In this document: positions 29,511 to 38,144 of the stretch, piece by piece
Numbering within the stretch: position 1 is the stretch's first letter
How the letters are laid out: every line of letters begins with the position of its first letter
Source of the DNA: Pseudomonadota bacterium
GTDB lineage: Bacteria; Pseudomonadota; Gammaproteobacteria; Burkholderiales; Burkholderiaceae
NCBI GenBank assembly: GCA_021783435.1
Contig: JAJXUC010000002.1
Coordinates: forward strand, 13,870-77,869
DNA length: 64,000 nucleotides
Direction: 5' to 3'
Program-made: the position numbers and the translations under genes
Notes under the pieces: model-generated
The model's input: only the letters and a program-made list of their open reading frames with translations
What the model was told of the DNA's origin: nothing
Databases searched by the model: none

Positions 29511-30620
29511 ATGTCGGATTTGAGTGTGCATCTGGCCCCGAGCAAAACCCAACTGCCGGTCACGGCATATTTTGACGCCGAGCTGTATGCGAAGGAGAAA
29601 CAACTCATCTTCGATGCCGGGCCCCGCTATCTCGGACACGAACTGGCCTTGCCCAACCCAGGCGACTATTTCGCCCTGCCCCAGGAAGGTGAAGGCCGCG
29701 CCCTGATGCGCAATGCCCAGGGCGATGTCGACTTGCTCTCCAATGTGTGCCGCCATCGCCAGGCCGTGATGCTCAAAGGCCGCGGCCAAACGGGGCGCAA
29801 CATTGTGTGTCCGCTGCACCGCTGGACCTACAAGCTTGACGGCGAGCTGATCGGCGCGCCGCACTTCGGCCAGGATCCTTGCCTGCATCTGCAACGCTAC
29901 GAACGACCGCAGCGATGGAGCGGCCTGCTGTTCGAGCGCAATGGCTTCAATGTCTCCCATGCACTCCGGGGGCTGGACAAAGCACAGGCTTTCGATTTCA
30001 GCGGCCATGTGCTCGACCACATCGAACATCATGTGTGCGACTACAACTGGAAAACCTTCATCGAGGTGTATCTGGAGGACTATCACGTCGGCCCCTTCCA
30101 TCCTGGTCTAGGCCAGTTCGTGACCTGCGACGACCTGACCTGGCAGTTCGGCCACGAATTCAGCGTGCAGACGGTGGGCATCAACAATGCGCTGCGCAAG
30201 GCTGGCAGCGCAGCGTATGCCAAGTGGCACGAGGCGGTGCTGAATTTCCGCGACGGCGTGCCACCTGAGCATGGCGCCATCTGGCTCACGCTGTACCCCA
30301 ACATCATGGTGGAGTGGTATCCCCATGTGCTGGTGGTGTCGGCGCTGTATCCACTGGGGCCGCAGAAAACCATGAATAGAGTGGAGTTCTACTACCCCGA
30401 GGAAATTGCGGCGTTCGAACGCGACTTCATCGAGGCCGAACGTGCCGCCTACATGGAAACCTGCGTCGAGGATGACGAGATCGCCATGCGCATGGATGCC
30501 GGGCGTCGCGCGCTGATGCAACGCGGCGACGACCAGGCGGGGCCTTACCAGTCACCGCTGGAAGACGGCATGCGCCATTTCCACGAGTGGTACCGGAGCA
30601 AGCTGGGTCTGCCAGCCTGA
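29511..30620 (+). CDS. Rieske-type ring-hydroxylating oxygenase, alpha subunit
   Basis: A 369-residue protein with a Rieske 2Fe-2S site, C80-x-H82 and C100-P-L-H103, and a C-terminal mononuclear iron domain (NWKTFIEVYLEDYHVGPFHP carrying the histidine pair). Such enzymes hydroxylate or demethylate aromatic or quaternary ammonium substrates with O2 and electrons from a separate reductase. No reductase or beta subunit is nearby, so the substrate is unknown. ATG 29511 is preceded by AGGAGA at a somewhat long spacing. Confidence 0.87.
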   Translation: MSDLSVHLAPSKTQLPVTAYFDAELYAKEKQLIFDAGPRYLGHELALPNPGDYFALPQEGEGRALMRNAQGDVDLLSNVCRHRQAVMLKGRGQTGRNIVCPLHRWTYKLDGELIGAPHFGQDPCLHLQRYERPQRWSGLLFERNGFNVSHALRGLDKAQAFDFSGHVLDHIEHHVCDYNWKTFIEVYLEDYHVGPFHPGLGQFVTCDDLTWQFGHEFSVQTVGINNALRKAGSAAYAKWHEAVLNFRDGVPPEHGAIWLTLYPNIMVEWYPHVLVVSALYPLGPQKTMNRVEFYYPEEIAAFERDFIEAERAAYMETCVEDDEIAMRMDAGRRALMQRGDDQAGPYQSPLEDGMRHFHEWYRSKLGLPA

Positions 30621-30697
30621 ACAAGCCCGAGGGTGTCTGATGCGACGGGCTGCGTTCGGGGGGCATAATCCAAGACCGAACGCAGCCTGAGCGCAGC

Positions 30698-31585
30698 ATG
30701 ACCACATCTCGCGAGACGCATCAACAAGCCGGCGCACGCCACACCACGCTGATCGCAGTCGCGCAACTGCAGCAGGCCTCGGCCGGCGTTTTCGTGGCCG
30801 ATTGCAGCCACGAACTCTCCGATCCGGGCGCCGGCGAACGCGACTACGCCGGCGGCCATATCCCCGGTGCCATCCACATCCACCTCGACCGCGATCTGGC
30901 CTCGCCGCCCAACGGCAGCAATGGCCGGCACCCCCTGCCGGACCGCGCCGCGCTCGCCGATCTGTTGGCCCGACGTGGCCTACGCCGCGGCCAACAAGTG
31001 GTGGCTTACGACCGCGCCCAAGGGCCCTATGCGGCGCGGCTGTGGTGGCTGCTGCGCTGGTTGGGCCACGACCGGGTGGCGGTGCTGGACGGCGGCTGGC
31101 AGTCCTGGGTGGCGGCGGGAGGAGCAACTCAGACAGGCAGCCCCGCACCACAGCAGCACGGCGATTTCATACCCGGACCGAGCCTGGCCCAGTTTGTGTA
31201 TCTCGACGACATCGCCGCCAATCTGCAGCATCGCCAACGCCTGCTGGTGGATGCCCGTTCGCTGCAGCGCTACAGCGGCGATGGCGAGACCCTGGACCCC
31301 AAAGCCGGTCATATCCCCGGTGCCGTTTGCCGTTTTTTCCGCGACAACCTGACAGACGATGGCCGCTTCAAGCCGGCGCAGGATCTGCGCACCGAATGGT
31401 TGGCGCTGCTGGGTCTACGCAAACCGCACGAGATCGTGAACCAGTGCGGCTCGGGCGTTTCCGCCTGCCACAACATCCTGGCGCTGGAGCATGCCGGGCT
31501 CGGTGGCTCGGCCTTGTATCCGGGTTCGTGGAGTGAATGGTGCGCGGACCCGGATCGCCCCATGGCCCGCGGCGCCGAACCGTAG
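30698..31585 (+). CDS. Sulfurtransferase with two rhodanese domains (mercaptopyruvate/thiosulfate type)
   Basis: A 295-residue tandem rhodanese protein. The first domain (about 20-140) is inactive-looking, with AGGHIPGAIHIHLDRDL. The second (about 175-285) has the active cysteine C250 in CGSGVSAC. The CG-SGV loop is typical of 3-mercaptopyruvate sulfurtransferases more than of thiosulfate sulfurtransferase, but substrate choice is not certain. These enzymes pass sulfane sulfur to acceptors such as cyanide or thiols. A CATAAT at 30662-30667 may be its -10. Confidence 0.88.
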   Translation: MTTSRETHQQAGARHTTLIAVAQLQQASAGVFVADCSHELSDPGAGERDYAGGHIPGAIHIHLDRDLASPPNGSNGRHPLPDRAALADLLARRGLRRGQQVVAYDRAQGPYAARLWWLLRWLGHDRVAVLDGGWQSWVAAGGATQTGSPAPQQHGDFIPGPSLAQFVYLDDIAANLQHRQRLLVDARSLQRYSGDGETLDPKAGHIPGAVCRFFRDNLTDDGRFKPAQDLRTEWLALLGLRKPHEIVNQCGSGVSACHNILALEHAGLGGSALYPGSWSEWCADPDRPMARGAEP

Positions 31586-31644
31586 GCATCGTCCCCTGCT
31601 TCGCGGGGCTGAATCAGCCAACCCGAATCCAGCTCTGACAAAGT

Positions 31645-31658
31645 TTGCACCAGATCAA
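31645..31658 (+). promoter_or_regulatory. FNR/Anr-like site before the stress protein genes
   Basis: TTGCA-CCAG-ATCAA resembles the FNR/Anr consensus TTGAT-N4-ATCAA: the right half is perfect and the left half matches three of five. Its centre is 76 bp before the start codon. Universal stress protein genes are frequent Anr targets in related bacteria. Seen by eye only. Confidence 0.35.
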
Positions 31659-31727
31659 ACCGCTCGTCAGTTTGACGGCGCAAGATATCGTCGTATTCGG
31701 ATCTTTCACCCAGGCGAGGAGAACGCG

Positions 31728-32162
31728 ATGTACACGATGATTCTGGTTCCCACCGACGGCTCTGAAACCGGTGCCAAGGCCATCGCTCCAGCGGTACGAC
31801 TGGCGAAGCTGTGTGGCGCGTCGATCGTCGGCATGACGGTGACCGACCCCTACCCCTATTCCGGCCTGGCCGAATCCGTGCCCATCACGGCCGACACCTA
31901 CCGCGCCAGTATCGACAAGGCTGCCGAGGCCGCACTCCAACCTCTGGCGGATGCCTGCAAAGCGGCCGGCCTGGCCTGTGACTGCGTCGTGGCCGAAGAT
32001 ATCCACCCCTGGAAAGCCATCCTCGATGTCGCCAAGGACAAACATTGCGACCTGGTGGTGATGGCCTCTCACGGCAGACGCGGCATGCAGTCCCTGCTGC
32101 TCGGCAGCGAAACACAAAAGATCCTGACGCACTCGCAGTTGCATGTTCTTGTGGTGCGCTGA
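31728..32162 (+). CDS. Universal stress protein A family, first copy
   Basis: 144 residues with the UspA fold: N-terminal MILVPTDGSETGAKAI and the C-terminal nucleotide-binding loop MASHGRRGMQSLLLGS, which fits G/A-x2-G-x9-G-S of ATP-binding Usp proteins. AGGAGA precedes ATG 31728. The next gene is a paralogue of equal length, so this is a tandem duplication. A possible FNR site upstream suggests induction when oxygen is low. Confidence 0.93.
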   Translation: MYTMILVPTDGSETGAKAIAPAVRLAKLCGASIVGMTVTDPYPYSGLAESVPITADTYRASIDKAAEAALQPLADACKAAGLACDCVVAEDIHPWKAILDVAKDKHCDLVVMASHGRRGMQSLLLGSETQKILTHSQLHVLVVR

Positions 32163-32219
32163 GCCGGACCCTCAAGACCGTCCGCAGCGCCCCGGCTCAA
32201 CCAACCTCAGGAGATCGCC

Positions 32220-32654
32220 ATGTTCAATCACGTTCTCATCACCACCGACGGCTCCGAGCTTTCCGAGCACGCCATTCCCTTGGCCATCGAGCAGGCCAAG
32301 CTGAACGGGGCGCGCATCACAGCGGTGTCCGTGGTCGACCTCTACCCCTACATCGGTGCGATCGAAGTCATGCCCACCGGCATCGAAGGCTGGCAGGAGG
32401 CCATTCGCGCGCAGGCCGATGCGGCAGTGCAAAAAGTGGCGGACGCCGCCAAGGCTGCCGGCATCCCCTGCAACACGGCGGTGCAGGAAGACACCCAGGC
32501 CTGGCGCGGGCTTCTGGCCGTGGCCGAACGCGAACACTGCGACCTGGTGGTGATGTCATCCCACGGCCGCGGCGGTCTGACCTCCGCGCTGCTGGGAAGC
32601 CAGACCGCGCGCGTGCTGTCGCACAGCAAACTGCCGGTCCTGGTGGTGCGTTGA
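32220..32654 (+). CDS. Universal stress protein A family, second copy
   Basis: 144 residues, similar to the preceding gene: VLITTDGSELSEHAIPLAIE at the N-terminus, YPYIGAIEVMPTG in the middle, MSSHGRGGLTSALLGS nucleotide loop and the LPVLVVR end. AGGAGATCGCC precedes the ATG. It lies 57 bp after the first copy, with no terminator between, so both are probably one transcript. Confidence 0.93.
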   Translation: MFNHVLITTDGSELSEHAIPLAIEQAKLNGARITAVSVVDLYPYIGAIEVMPTGIEGWQEAIRAQADAAVQKVADAAKAAGIPCNTAVQEDTQAWRGLLAVAEREHCDLVVMSSHGRGGLTSALLGSQTARVLSHSKLPVLVVR

Positions 32655-32676
32655 CCAGGGCCCGTCGCCAACGCGA

Positions 32677-33663
32677 TCAGCTCTCGCTCGGCACCGGGCC
32701 GAGCAGGCCCGGCAAGCTGGCGCAGGCCCCGTCCTGCGGCGGGAATGGCGCCCCCAGCGCCACGACTTTGTTGTTTTCCAACCAGGCCAGAGCCCGCTTC
32801 CAGCCATCCTTCGCTGCCTCGGCGTTGTAGCTGGAGCGGTAGTCGGCATGAAAGCCGTGGCCGGCGTCGGGGTAGACCACGATCTCCGAAGCCTTTGCCG
32901 CCTTGTCGCCCTCGGCCAGGACCTTGCGCATCTCGGCGATGGACTCCTGCGAAATGCCAGGATCCTTGCCGCCGTATAGCCCCAGAACCGGCGCTTTCAG
33001 GCTTCTCGCAATATCGATCGGGTTGCGCGGTGTGAGCGGCCCGGTGCTGCCCACCAATCGCCCATACCAGGCCACCCCGGCCTGCACCGGTGCATGCGCG
33101 CAATAGAGCCAGACGATGCGCCCGCCCCAGCAAAAACCGGTGATGCCCACGTGCTCAGCCCGACCACCGTTGGCAGCGGCCCAGGCGCGACAAGCGTCGA
33201 GGTCTTGCAGCACTTGGGCATCGGGGACCTTGGCGATGACGTTGCTCATCACCTCGGCGATCGTGCCGTAGGCCATCGGGTCGCCCTGGCGCACGAACAG
33301 ATCGGGTGCCAGCGCCAGATAACCCTGGTGCGCAAAGCGCCGCGCCACATCGGCGATGTAATCGTGGACGCCGAAAATCTCGGACACCACCAGCACCACC
33401 GGCAGCTCGGTCTTGCCTTGGGGCTGGGCGCGGTAGACCGGTATCTTTTGCCCGCCGGACTCGATCATCACATCCCCCGCCAGCAGTCCTTCACTACTGG
33501 TGTGGATCGCCGTCTGCGCCATCACGGGTCCGGCTGCTGCAGCGAAGCCCACCCCCAGCGCGGTGCGTACAAAGTCGCGTCGCGACACGCCGTCAGTACC
33601 GCGACCGCCGGGGCCTGCGTTCAGCAGACTGTTCCCATCGGTTTGCAAATCCGTATTCCGCAT
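32677..33663 (-). CDS. Dienelactone hydrolase family protein with Tat signal
   Basis: A 328-residue alpha/beta hydrolase. The N-terminus has a twin-arginine signal, SRRDFVRTALGVGFAAAAG with R28-R29, ending near PVMAQ. The catalytic triad fits dienelactone hydrolase: nucleophile C178 in GFCWGG, aspartate in YGGKDPGI, histidine in DAGHGFHAD. Start ATG 33663 has AGGAG at a good distance; an upstream start adds 19 residues. Most family members are cytosolic, so an exported form suggests a periplasmic ester substrate. It converges with the second stress protein gene. Confidence 0.9.
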   Translation of the reverse strand: MRNTDLQTDGNSLLNAGPGGRGTDGVSRRDFVRTALGVGFAAAAGPVMAQTAIHTSSEGLLAGDVMIESGGQKIPVYRAQPQGKTELPVVLVVSEIFGVHDYIADVARRFAHQGYLALAPDLFVRQGDPMAYGTIAEVMSNVIAKVPDAQVLQDLDACRAWAAANGGRAEHVGITGFCWGGRIVWLYCAHAPVQAGVAWYGRLVGSTGPLTPRNPIDIARSLKAPVLGLYGGKDPGISQESIAEMRKVLAEGDKAAKASEIVVYPDAGHGFHADYRSSYNAEAAKDGWKRALAWLENNKVVALGAPFPPQDGACASLPGLLGPVPSES

Positions 33664-33739
33664 GCTCGTCTCCTGGGTTGAAGTCTTCCCAGTGTCGGCA
33701 CATGTTGCAGGATGTGTCAAGACCGGGAATACCGGCAGC

Positions 33740-36535
33740 TCAATGCGCCAGCTCCCAATTCAGGCCCATCCCCAGTTCGGCCACCAGAGGCACAGACAAC
33801 TGCGCGACACCGGCCATCAGCCGCGGAATGTGCTCGCGCACCCAGGGCGCCTCGTCTTGCGGCACTTCGAGCACCAGTTCGTCGTGCACCTGCATCACCA
33901 CGCGGCTGCGTCGGCCCTGCTGCGTCAGCGCCCGGTCAACCGCGATCATCGCCATCTTGATCAGGTCGGCGGCCGTGCCCTGCATCGGCGCATTGATCGC
34001 GGCGCGCTCCGCACCAGCGCGGCGCGGGCCGTTGGGTGAGTTGATCTCGGCCAGCCACAAGCGCCTGCCGAACACGGTTTCCACATAGCCCTGGGCCTTG
34101 GCCTGGGCGCGGGTGCGGTCCATGTAGTGCGCCACGCCGGGGTAGCGGGAGAAGTAGCGGTCGATATAGAGTTGTGCCGCGCTGCGCTCCAGGCCGAGAT
34201 TGCGCGCCAACCCGAAGGCACTCATGCCGTAGATCAAACCGAAATTGATGACCTTGGCCATGCGCCGCTGATCGCTGTTGACCTCGATGGGGGTGACGCC
34301 GAAGATTTCGGACGCGGTGGCACGGTGGATGTCCTCCCCCTGCGCAAATGCCTCGAGCAGGCCCGCATCCTGCGACAGATGGGCCATGATGCGCAGTTCG
34401 ATTTGCGAATAGTCGCTTGACGCGATGAACCAACCCTCGGGCGCGACGAAGGCCTCACGGATGCGCCGCCCCTGTGACGTGCGCACCGGGATGTTCTGCA
34501 AATTAGGATCATTGGACGCCAGCCGCCCGGTCACGGCCACGGCCTGGGCATAGTTCGTGTGCACCCGTCCCGTGGCCGGGTTGATCATCAGCGGCAGCTT
34601 TTCGGTGTAGGTGCTCTTGAGCTTGGCCAAGCTGCGGTGTTCGAGAATGACCTTGGGCAGTGGATAGTCTTCAGCCAGTTTCTCCAGCACTTCCTCGTCG
34701 GTCGAAGGTGCGCCACCAGCGGTTTTTTTCTGCACCGGCAGGTGCAGACGGTCGAACAGGATTTCACCGATCTGCTTGGGACTGCCCAGATTGAACGGCC
34801 CACCCGCCAGCTCATAGGCCTGGGCCTCGAGCCGTTGGATTTCCCGCCCGAGTTCGGTGCTCTGCGTCCGCAGCGTGTCGCCATCCACCAGCACGCCGGT
34901 GCGCTCCATGCGCTGTAAAACTTCGCTCACCTGCAGTTCCAGTGCATAGATGCGGGCGAGCCCCGTGTCGGCTTCGATGCGCGGCCACAGCAACTGGTGG
35001 ACCTGCAGGCAGAGGTCCGAGTCCTCGCCGCTGTAGCGTGTGGCGATGTCCAGATCGACCTGGTCGAACGTGATGGCCTTGGCGCCCTTGCCGCACACCT
35101 GCTCATAGCTCAAGGTGTCGTCACGGCCGAGATGGCGCGTCACCAGGCTGTCGAGGCTGTGCGGCTTGTGCGCCTCCAGCACATAGCTCTGCAGCAGGGT
35201 GTCGTGGGTGTAGCCGCGCACGGCAATGCCGGCATTGGCGAGCACATGCCTGTCGTACTTGCTGTTCTGGCCGAGCTTGGGTTGATCGGCGTTTTCCAGC
35301 CAGGGCTTGAGCCGCGCCAGCACCTCGTCCAGCGGCAGTTGCGGCGGCGCATCCGCGTAGCGATGCGCGAGCGCAATATAAGCGGCTTCGCCAGGCTGCA
35401 CGCATAGCGAGATGCCCACCAGGCGCGCACGCATCGGGTCGAGCGAATCGGTCTCGGTGTCGATGGCCGTGAGGGCGGCGGCGTCGATGCGCGCCAGCCA
35501 GTCGTCGAACTGGGCCCAGGTCAGCACGCAGGTGTAATGGCCGGGCAGGCGCGGCGACGTTGAAGCTGCGGGGCCGGCAGCGACGTCGGCCGACGCTGGC
35601 GCGGAGGCTTCATCCGACAGCAGCGAAGCCTGCGCGGACGGCCGCGCGGCTTGCAACTCGTGGGTGAATTTTTTCAGGCCGTAGCGCGTGAAAAAAGGCA
35701 GCAGCCCGGCGGCGTTTTCGGGTGCGAGCTGCAGGTCGGCCTGAATGTCGCGGGCGTAGCCGTCCAGATCGCAATCGGTGGCGATGGTCACCAGTTTGCG
35801 CGCCGTGGGCAGCCAGTCCAGGGCGTCACGCAGGCTCTGGCCGACGGCGCCGGCAATCGCGTCGGCGTTGGCCATGACGCCGTCGAGCGAGCCGTATTGG
35901 GTCAGCCATTTCACCGCCGTTTTCGGCCCGACCTTGCTCACGCCCGGGACGTTGTCGACCGCGTCGCCCACCAGGGTGAGGTAATCGACGATGCGCTCGG
36001 GCGGAACACCGAATCTGGCCACCACACCGGCAACGTCCTGCACCTCGTTGCTCATGGTGTTGACCAAGGTGATGTGGTCGTTCACCAATTGCGCCAGGTC
36101 CTTGTCGCCGGTGGACACCAGGGTGCGCAGCCCCAGGGCATGCGCACGCACGGCAAGGGTGCCGATGACGTCGTCGGCCTCGACTCCGGGCACCTCCAAC
36201 AGCGGCCAGCCCATCAGCCGAACCGCCTCGTGAATGACGCCGATCTGTTGCGCCAACTCGGGCGGCATCGGTGCGCGCTGCGCCTTGTAGTCGGCATACA
36301 TGGCATCGCGGAAGGTTGGGCCTTTGGCGTCGAACACGCAAGCCGCGAAACGGTAGCCTTTGGCCGGCGGGTACTGCTCGCGCAGACGCCGCAGCATGGC
36401 CACCATGCCGTAGAGCGCGCCGGTGGGTTCTCCCTGCGGGCCGCGCAAATCGGGCATGGCATGGAAGGCGCGGTAGAGGTAGCTGGAGCCGTCCACCAGC
36501 AGCAGAGTCGCGGCGTTGTCGGGTTGGGTCGTCAT
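33740..36535 (-). CDS. polA: DNA polymerase I
   Basis: A 931-residue enzyme with all three domains. The 5'-3' nuclease domain is about 1-290. The 3'-5' exonuclease domain has its metal ligands present (AIDTETDSLD, NSKYDRHVLAN, YSGEDSDLCL), so proofreading should be active. The polymerase domain has motif A SSDYSQIELRIMAHL, the O helix RRMAKVINFGLIYGMSAFG and motif C MQVHDELVLEV. It fills gaps in repair and removes RNA primers. Its ATG is 7 nt after a GATAAT, hinting at a leaderless mRNA. Confidence 0.97.
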   Translation of the reverse strand: MTTQPDNAATLLLVDGSSYLYRAFHAMPDLRGPQGEPTGALYGMVAMLRRLREQYPPAKGYRFAACVFDAKGPTFRDAMYADYKAQRAPMPPELAQQIGVIHEAVRLMGWPLLEVPGVEADDVIGTLAVRAHALGLRTLVSTGDKDLAQLVNDHITLVNTMSNEVQDVAGVVARFGVPPERIVDYLTLVGDAVDNVPGVSKVGPKTAVKWLTQYGSLDGVMANADAIAGAVGQSLRDALDWLPTARKLVTIATDCDLDGYARDIQADLQLAPENAAGLLPFFTRYGLKKFTHELQAARPSAQASLLSDEASAPASADVAAGPAASTSPRLPGHYTCVLTWAQFDDWLARIDAAALTAIDTETDSLDPMRARLVGISLCVQPGEAAYIALAHRYADAPPQLPLDEVLARLKPWLENADQPKLGQNSKYDRHVLANAGIAVRGYTHDTLLQSYVLEAHKPHSLDSLVTRHLGRDDTLSYEQVCGKGAKAITFDQVDLDIATRYSGEDSDLCLQVHQLLWPRIEADTGLARIYALELQVSEVLQRMERTGVLVDGDTLRTQSTELGREIQRLEAQAYELAGGPFNLGSPKQIGEILFDRLHLPVQKKTAGGAPSTDEEVLEKLAEDYPLPKVILEHRSLAKLKSTYTEKLPLMINPATGRVHTNYAQAVAVTGRLASNDPNLQNIPVRTSQGRRIREAFVAPEGWFIASSDYSQIELRIMAHLSQDAGLLEAFAQGEDIHRATASEIFGVTPIEVNSDQRRMAKVINFGLIYGMSAFGLARNLGLERSAAQLYIDRYFSRYPGVAHYMDRTRAQAKAQGYVETVFGRRLWLAEINSPNGPRRAGAERAAINAPMQGTAADLIKMAMIAVDRALTQQGRRSRVVMQVHDELVLEVPQDEAPWVREHIPRLMAGVAQLSVPLVAELGMGLNWELAH

Positions 36536-36542
36536 GGGCGCG

Positions 36543-36548
36543 ATTATC
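36543..36548 (-). promoter_or_regulatory. Possible -10 of a leaderless polA promoter
   Basis: GATAAT on the minus strand is followed by exactly 7 nt and then the polA ATG (36535). No -35 or Shine-Dalgarno is recognisable. Transcription from it would start at or next to the A of the start codon. Confidence 0.35.
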
Positions 36549-36632
36549 GGCTGCAGCCGTGCCAGACGGCGTCGCCCATGGCAGGCATGGACTTGCCATC
36601 CTGCTGCGCCGGCAGCGGGATGTGCCGACCGT

Positions 36633-36638
36633 TAAAAT
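36633..36638 (+). promoter_or_regulatory. Possible -10 of a leaderless DUF2782-gene promoter
   Basis: TAAAAT on the plus strand is followed by exactly 7 nt and then ATG 36646, the same geometry as the divergent polA element 85 bp away. AGGGG lies too close to the ATG to be a normal ribosome-binding site. No -35 is recognisable. Confidence 0.35.
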
Positions 36639-36645
36639 CAGGGGC

Positions 36646-37038
36646 ATGAAACTCCCTCGCACTGTCGTACGTATCGCCACCCAGTTCGCCACGTTCGCTG
36701 CGTTGCTCGCAGCGCTCGAATGCAGCGGCACGCAAGCCTGGGCCGTGACCCCCTCGCCAGCCAGTTCCTCCCCGCGCAGCGGTCTGTCGCCGGCTGCGCG
36801 CCTGGCTGACACGCAACCCGCGCCCAAATTTCCCGAGCCGGTGGTGCGCAATCACGTGACGCAAGACCGCTCGGTGCGGATTCAGGAGCAACAGGTGCGC
36901 GGAGCCACCACCCAAATTCACGTGCAACCGCTGCATGGCGGCCCTGCCTACAACATCGTGCCGCCCGATGTATCGTCCAGCACCGACCCTGCCAACATGC
37001 AGGGTCGCATGCAGTGGACCATCGGCACCTTCAAATGA
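36646..37038 (+). CDS. DUF2782 family protein (probably exported)
   Basis: 130 residues. The N-terminus MKLPRTVVRIATQFATFAAL followed by an alanine-rich stretch ending near AWA looks like a Sec signal peptide. The mature part has VRIQEQQVRGATTQIHVQPL and ends MQGRMQWTIGTFK, which matches DUF2782. Such proteins lie between polA and thrB in betaproteobacteria; their function is unknown to me. The polA gene diverges from it. Confidence 0.82.
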   Translation: MKLPRTVVRIATQFATFAALLAALECSGTQAWAVTPSPASSSPRSGLSPAARLADTQPAPKFPEPVVRNHVTQDRSVRIQEQQVRGATTQIHVQPLHGGPAYNIVPPDVSSSTDPANMQGRMQWTIGTFK

Positions 37039-37156
37039 CAACGGGCCGGGCCCAAGGCCGGCGCCTGCCGCGAGTTCTCTCGTCCTCCCTCGCCTCGTCG
37101 CCATGATTGAGCAAGGTGGCTGCGCCGGCGGTCTGAACACCCCGTATTGATTCCCC

Positions 37157-38122
37157 ATGGCCGTCTTCACCACGCTCGGCGCCGCCGAAGTCCAGACCTT
37201 CCTGAGCGGTTTCGATCTCGGCTCGCTGACCGCGTTGCAAGGGATCACGAGCGGCATCGAAAACACCAACTATTTCGTCACGACCACGCACGGACGCTTC
37301 GTGCTGACGCTGTTCGAGCGGCTGAGCGCCGAGCAGCTTCCGTTCTACCTGCGACTGATGCATCACCTCGCAGCGCACGCCATTCCCGTGCCCGACCCGA
37401 TGGCCGACCGCGAAGGCCGCATCCTGCACCAACTCAAGGGCAAACCGGCGGCTCTGGTCACGCGTCTTCCCGGCCATAGCGAACTGCAACCGGAGGCCGC
37501 GCATTGCGCGCAGATCGGGACCTGCCTGGCCCGCATGCATCTGGCGGCGAGGGATTTTCCGCTGTTGCAAGCCAATCTCCGCGGCTTGGCCTGGCAGCAG
37601 CAGACCATTCCGCTGGTGCTGCCGCATCTCGGCGCAGCCCAGCGCAACTTGCTGCAAGCCGAGCTCACCCATCAAACCGCATTGGCCGCAAGTCCCGCGT
37701 TCGCGCAGTTGCCGCGCGGCGCCGTGCATGCCGATCTGTTTCGTGACAACGCCTTGTTCGAAGACGGCCGGCTCTCGGGCGTATTCGACTGGTATTTCGC
37801 CGGCAGCGACACCTGGGTGTTCGATCTGGCCGTGGCCCTGAACGACTGGTGCATCGATCTAGCCACCGGCGCGCTGGACGCCGAGCGCTGCAAGGCCCTG
37901 CTCGATGCCTACCAGCATGTGCGGCCCTTGCTGGCCGCGGAATCGACCTTGCTGCCCGACGCCTTGCGCGCCGCGGCGCTGCGCTTCTGGACCTCGCGCC
38001 TGGCCGACTTTCACCTGCCGCGCGACGCCCATCTGCTGAAAGCCCACGACCCGACGCATTTCGAGCGCGTGCTGCGCCAGCGCGTCCAGGCCGCCAATCA
38101 TGGGGCAGCGCTGCTTGCCTGA
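37157..38122 (+). CDS. thrB: Homoserine kinase (APH-fold type)
   Basis: A 321-residue aminoglycoside-phosphotransferase-fold kinase that phosphorylates homoserine for threonine synthesis. It starts MAVFTTLGAAEVQTFLSGFD, and GITSGIENTNYFVTTTHG is the nucleotide region. The catalytic loop HADLFRDNALFED and DFG-equivalent GVFDWYFAGSDTWVFDLA are intact. This is the form found in Pseudomonas and betaproteobacteria, not the GHMP-type E. coli enzyme. No clear Shine-Dalgarno precedes ATG 37157. Confidence 0.94.
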   Translation: MAVFTTLGAAEVQTFLSGFDLGSLTALQGITSGIENTNYFVTTTHGRFVLTLFERLSAEQLPFYLRLMHHLAAHAIPVPDPMADREGRILHQLKGKPAALVTRLPGHSELQPEAAHCAQIGTCLARMHLAARDFPLLQANLRGLAWQQQTIPLVLPHLGAAQRNLLQAELTHQTALAASPAFAQLPRGAVHADLFRDNALFEDGRLSGVFDWYFAGSDTWVFDLAVALNDWCIDLATGALDAERCKALLDAYQHVRPLLAAESTLLPDALRAAALRFWTSRLADFHLPRDAHLLKAHDPTHFERVLRQRVQAANHGAALLA

Positions 38123-38144
38123 AACACGACAGGAAGACTGCGGC

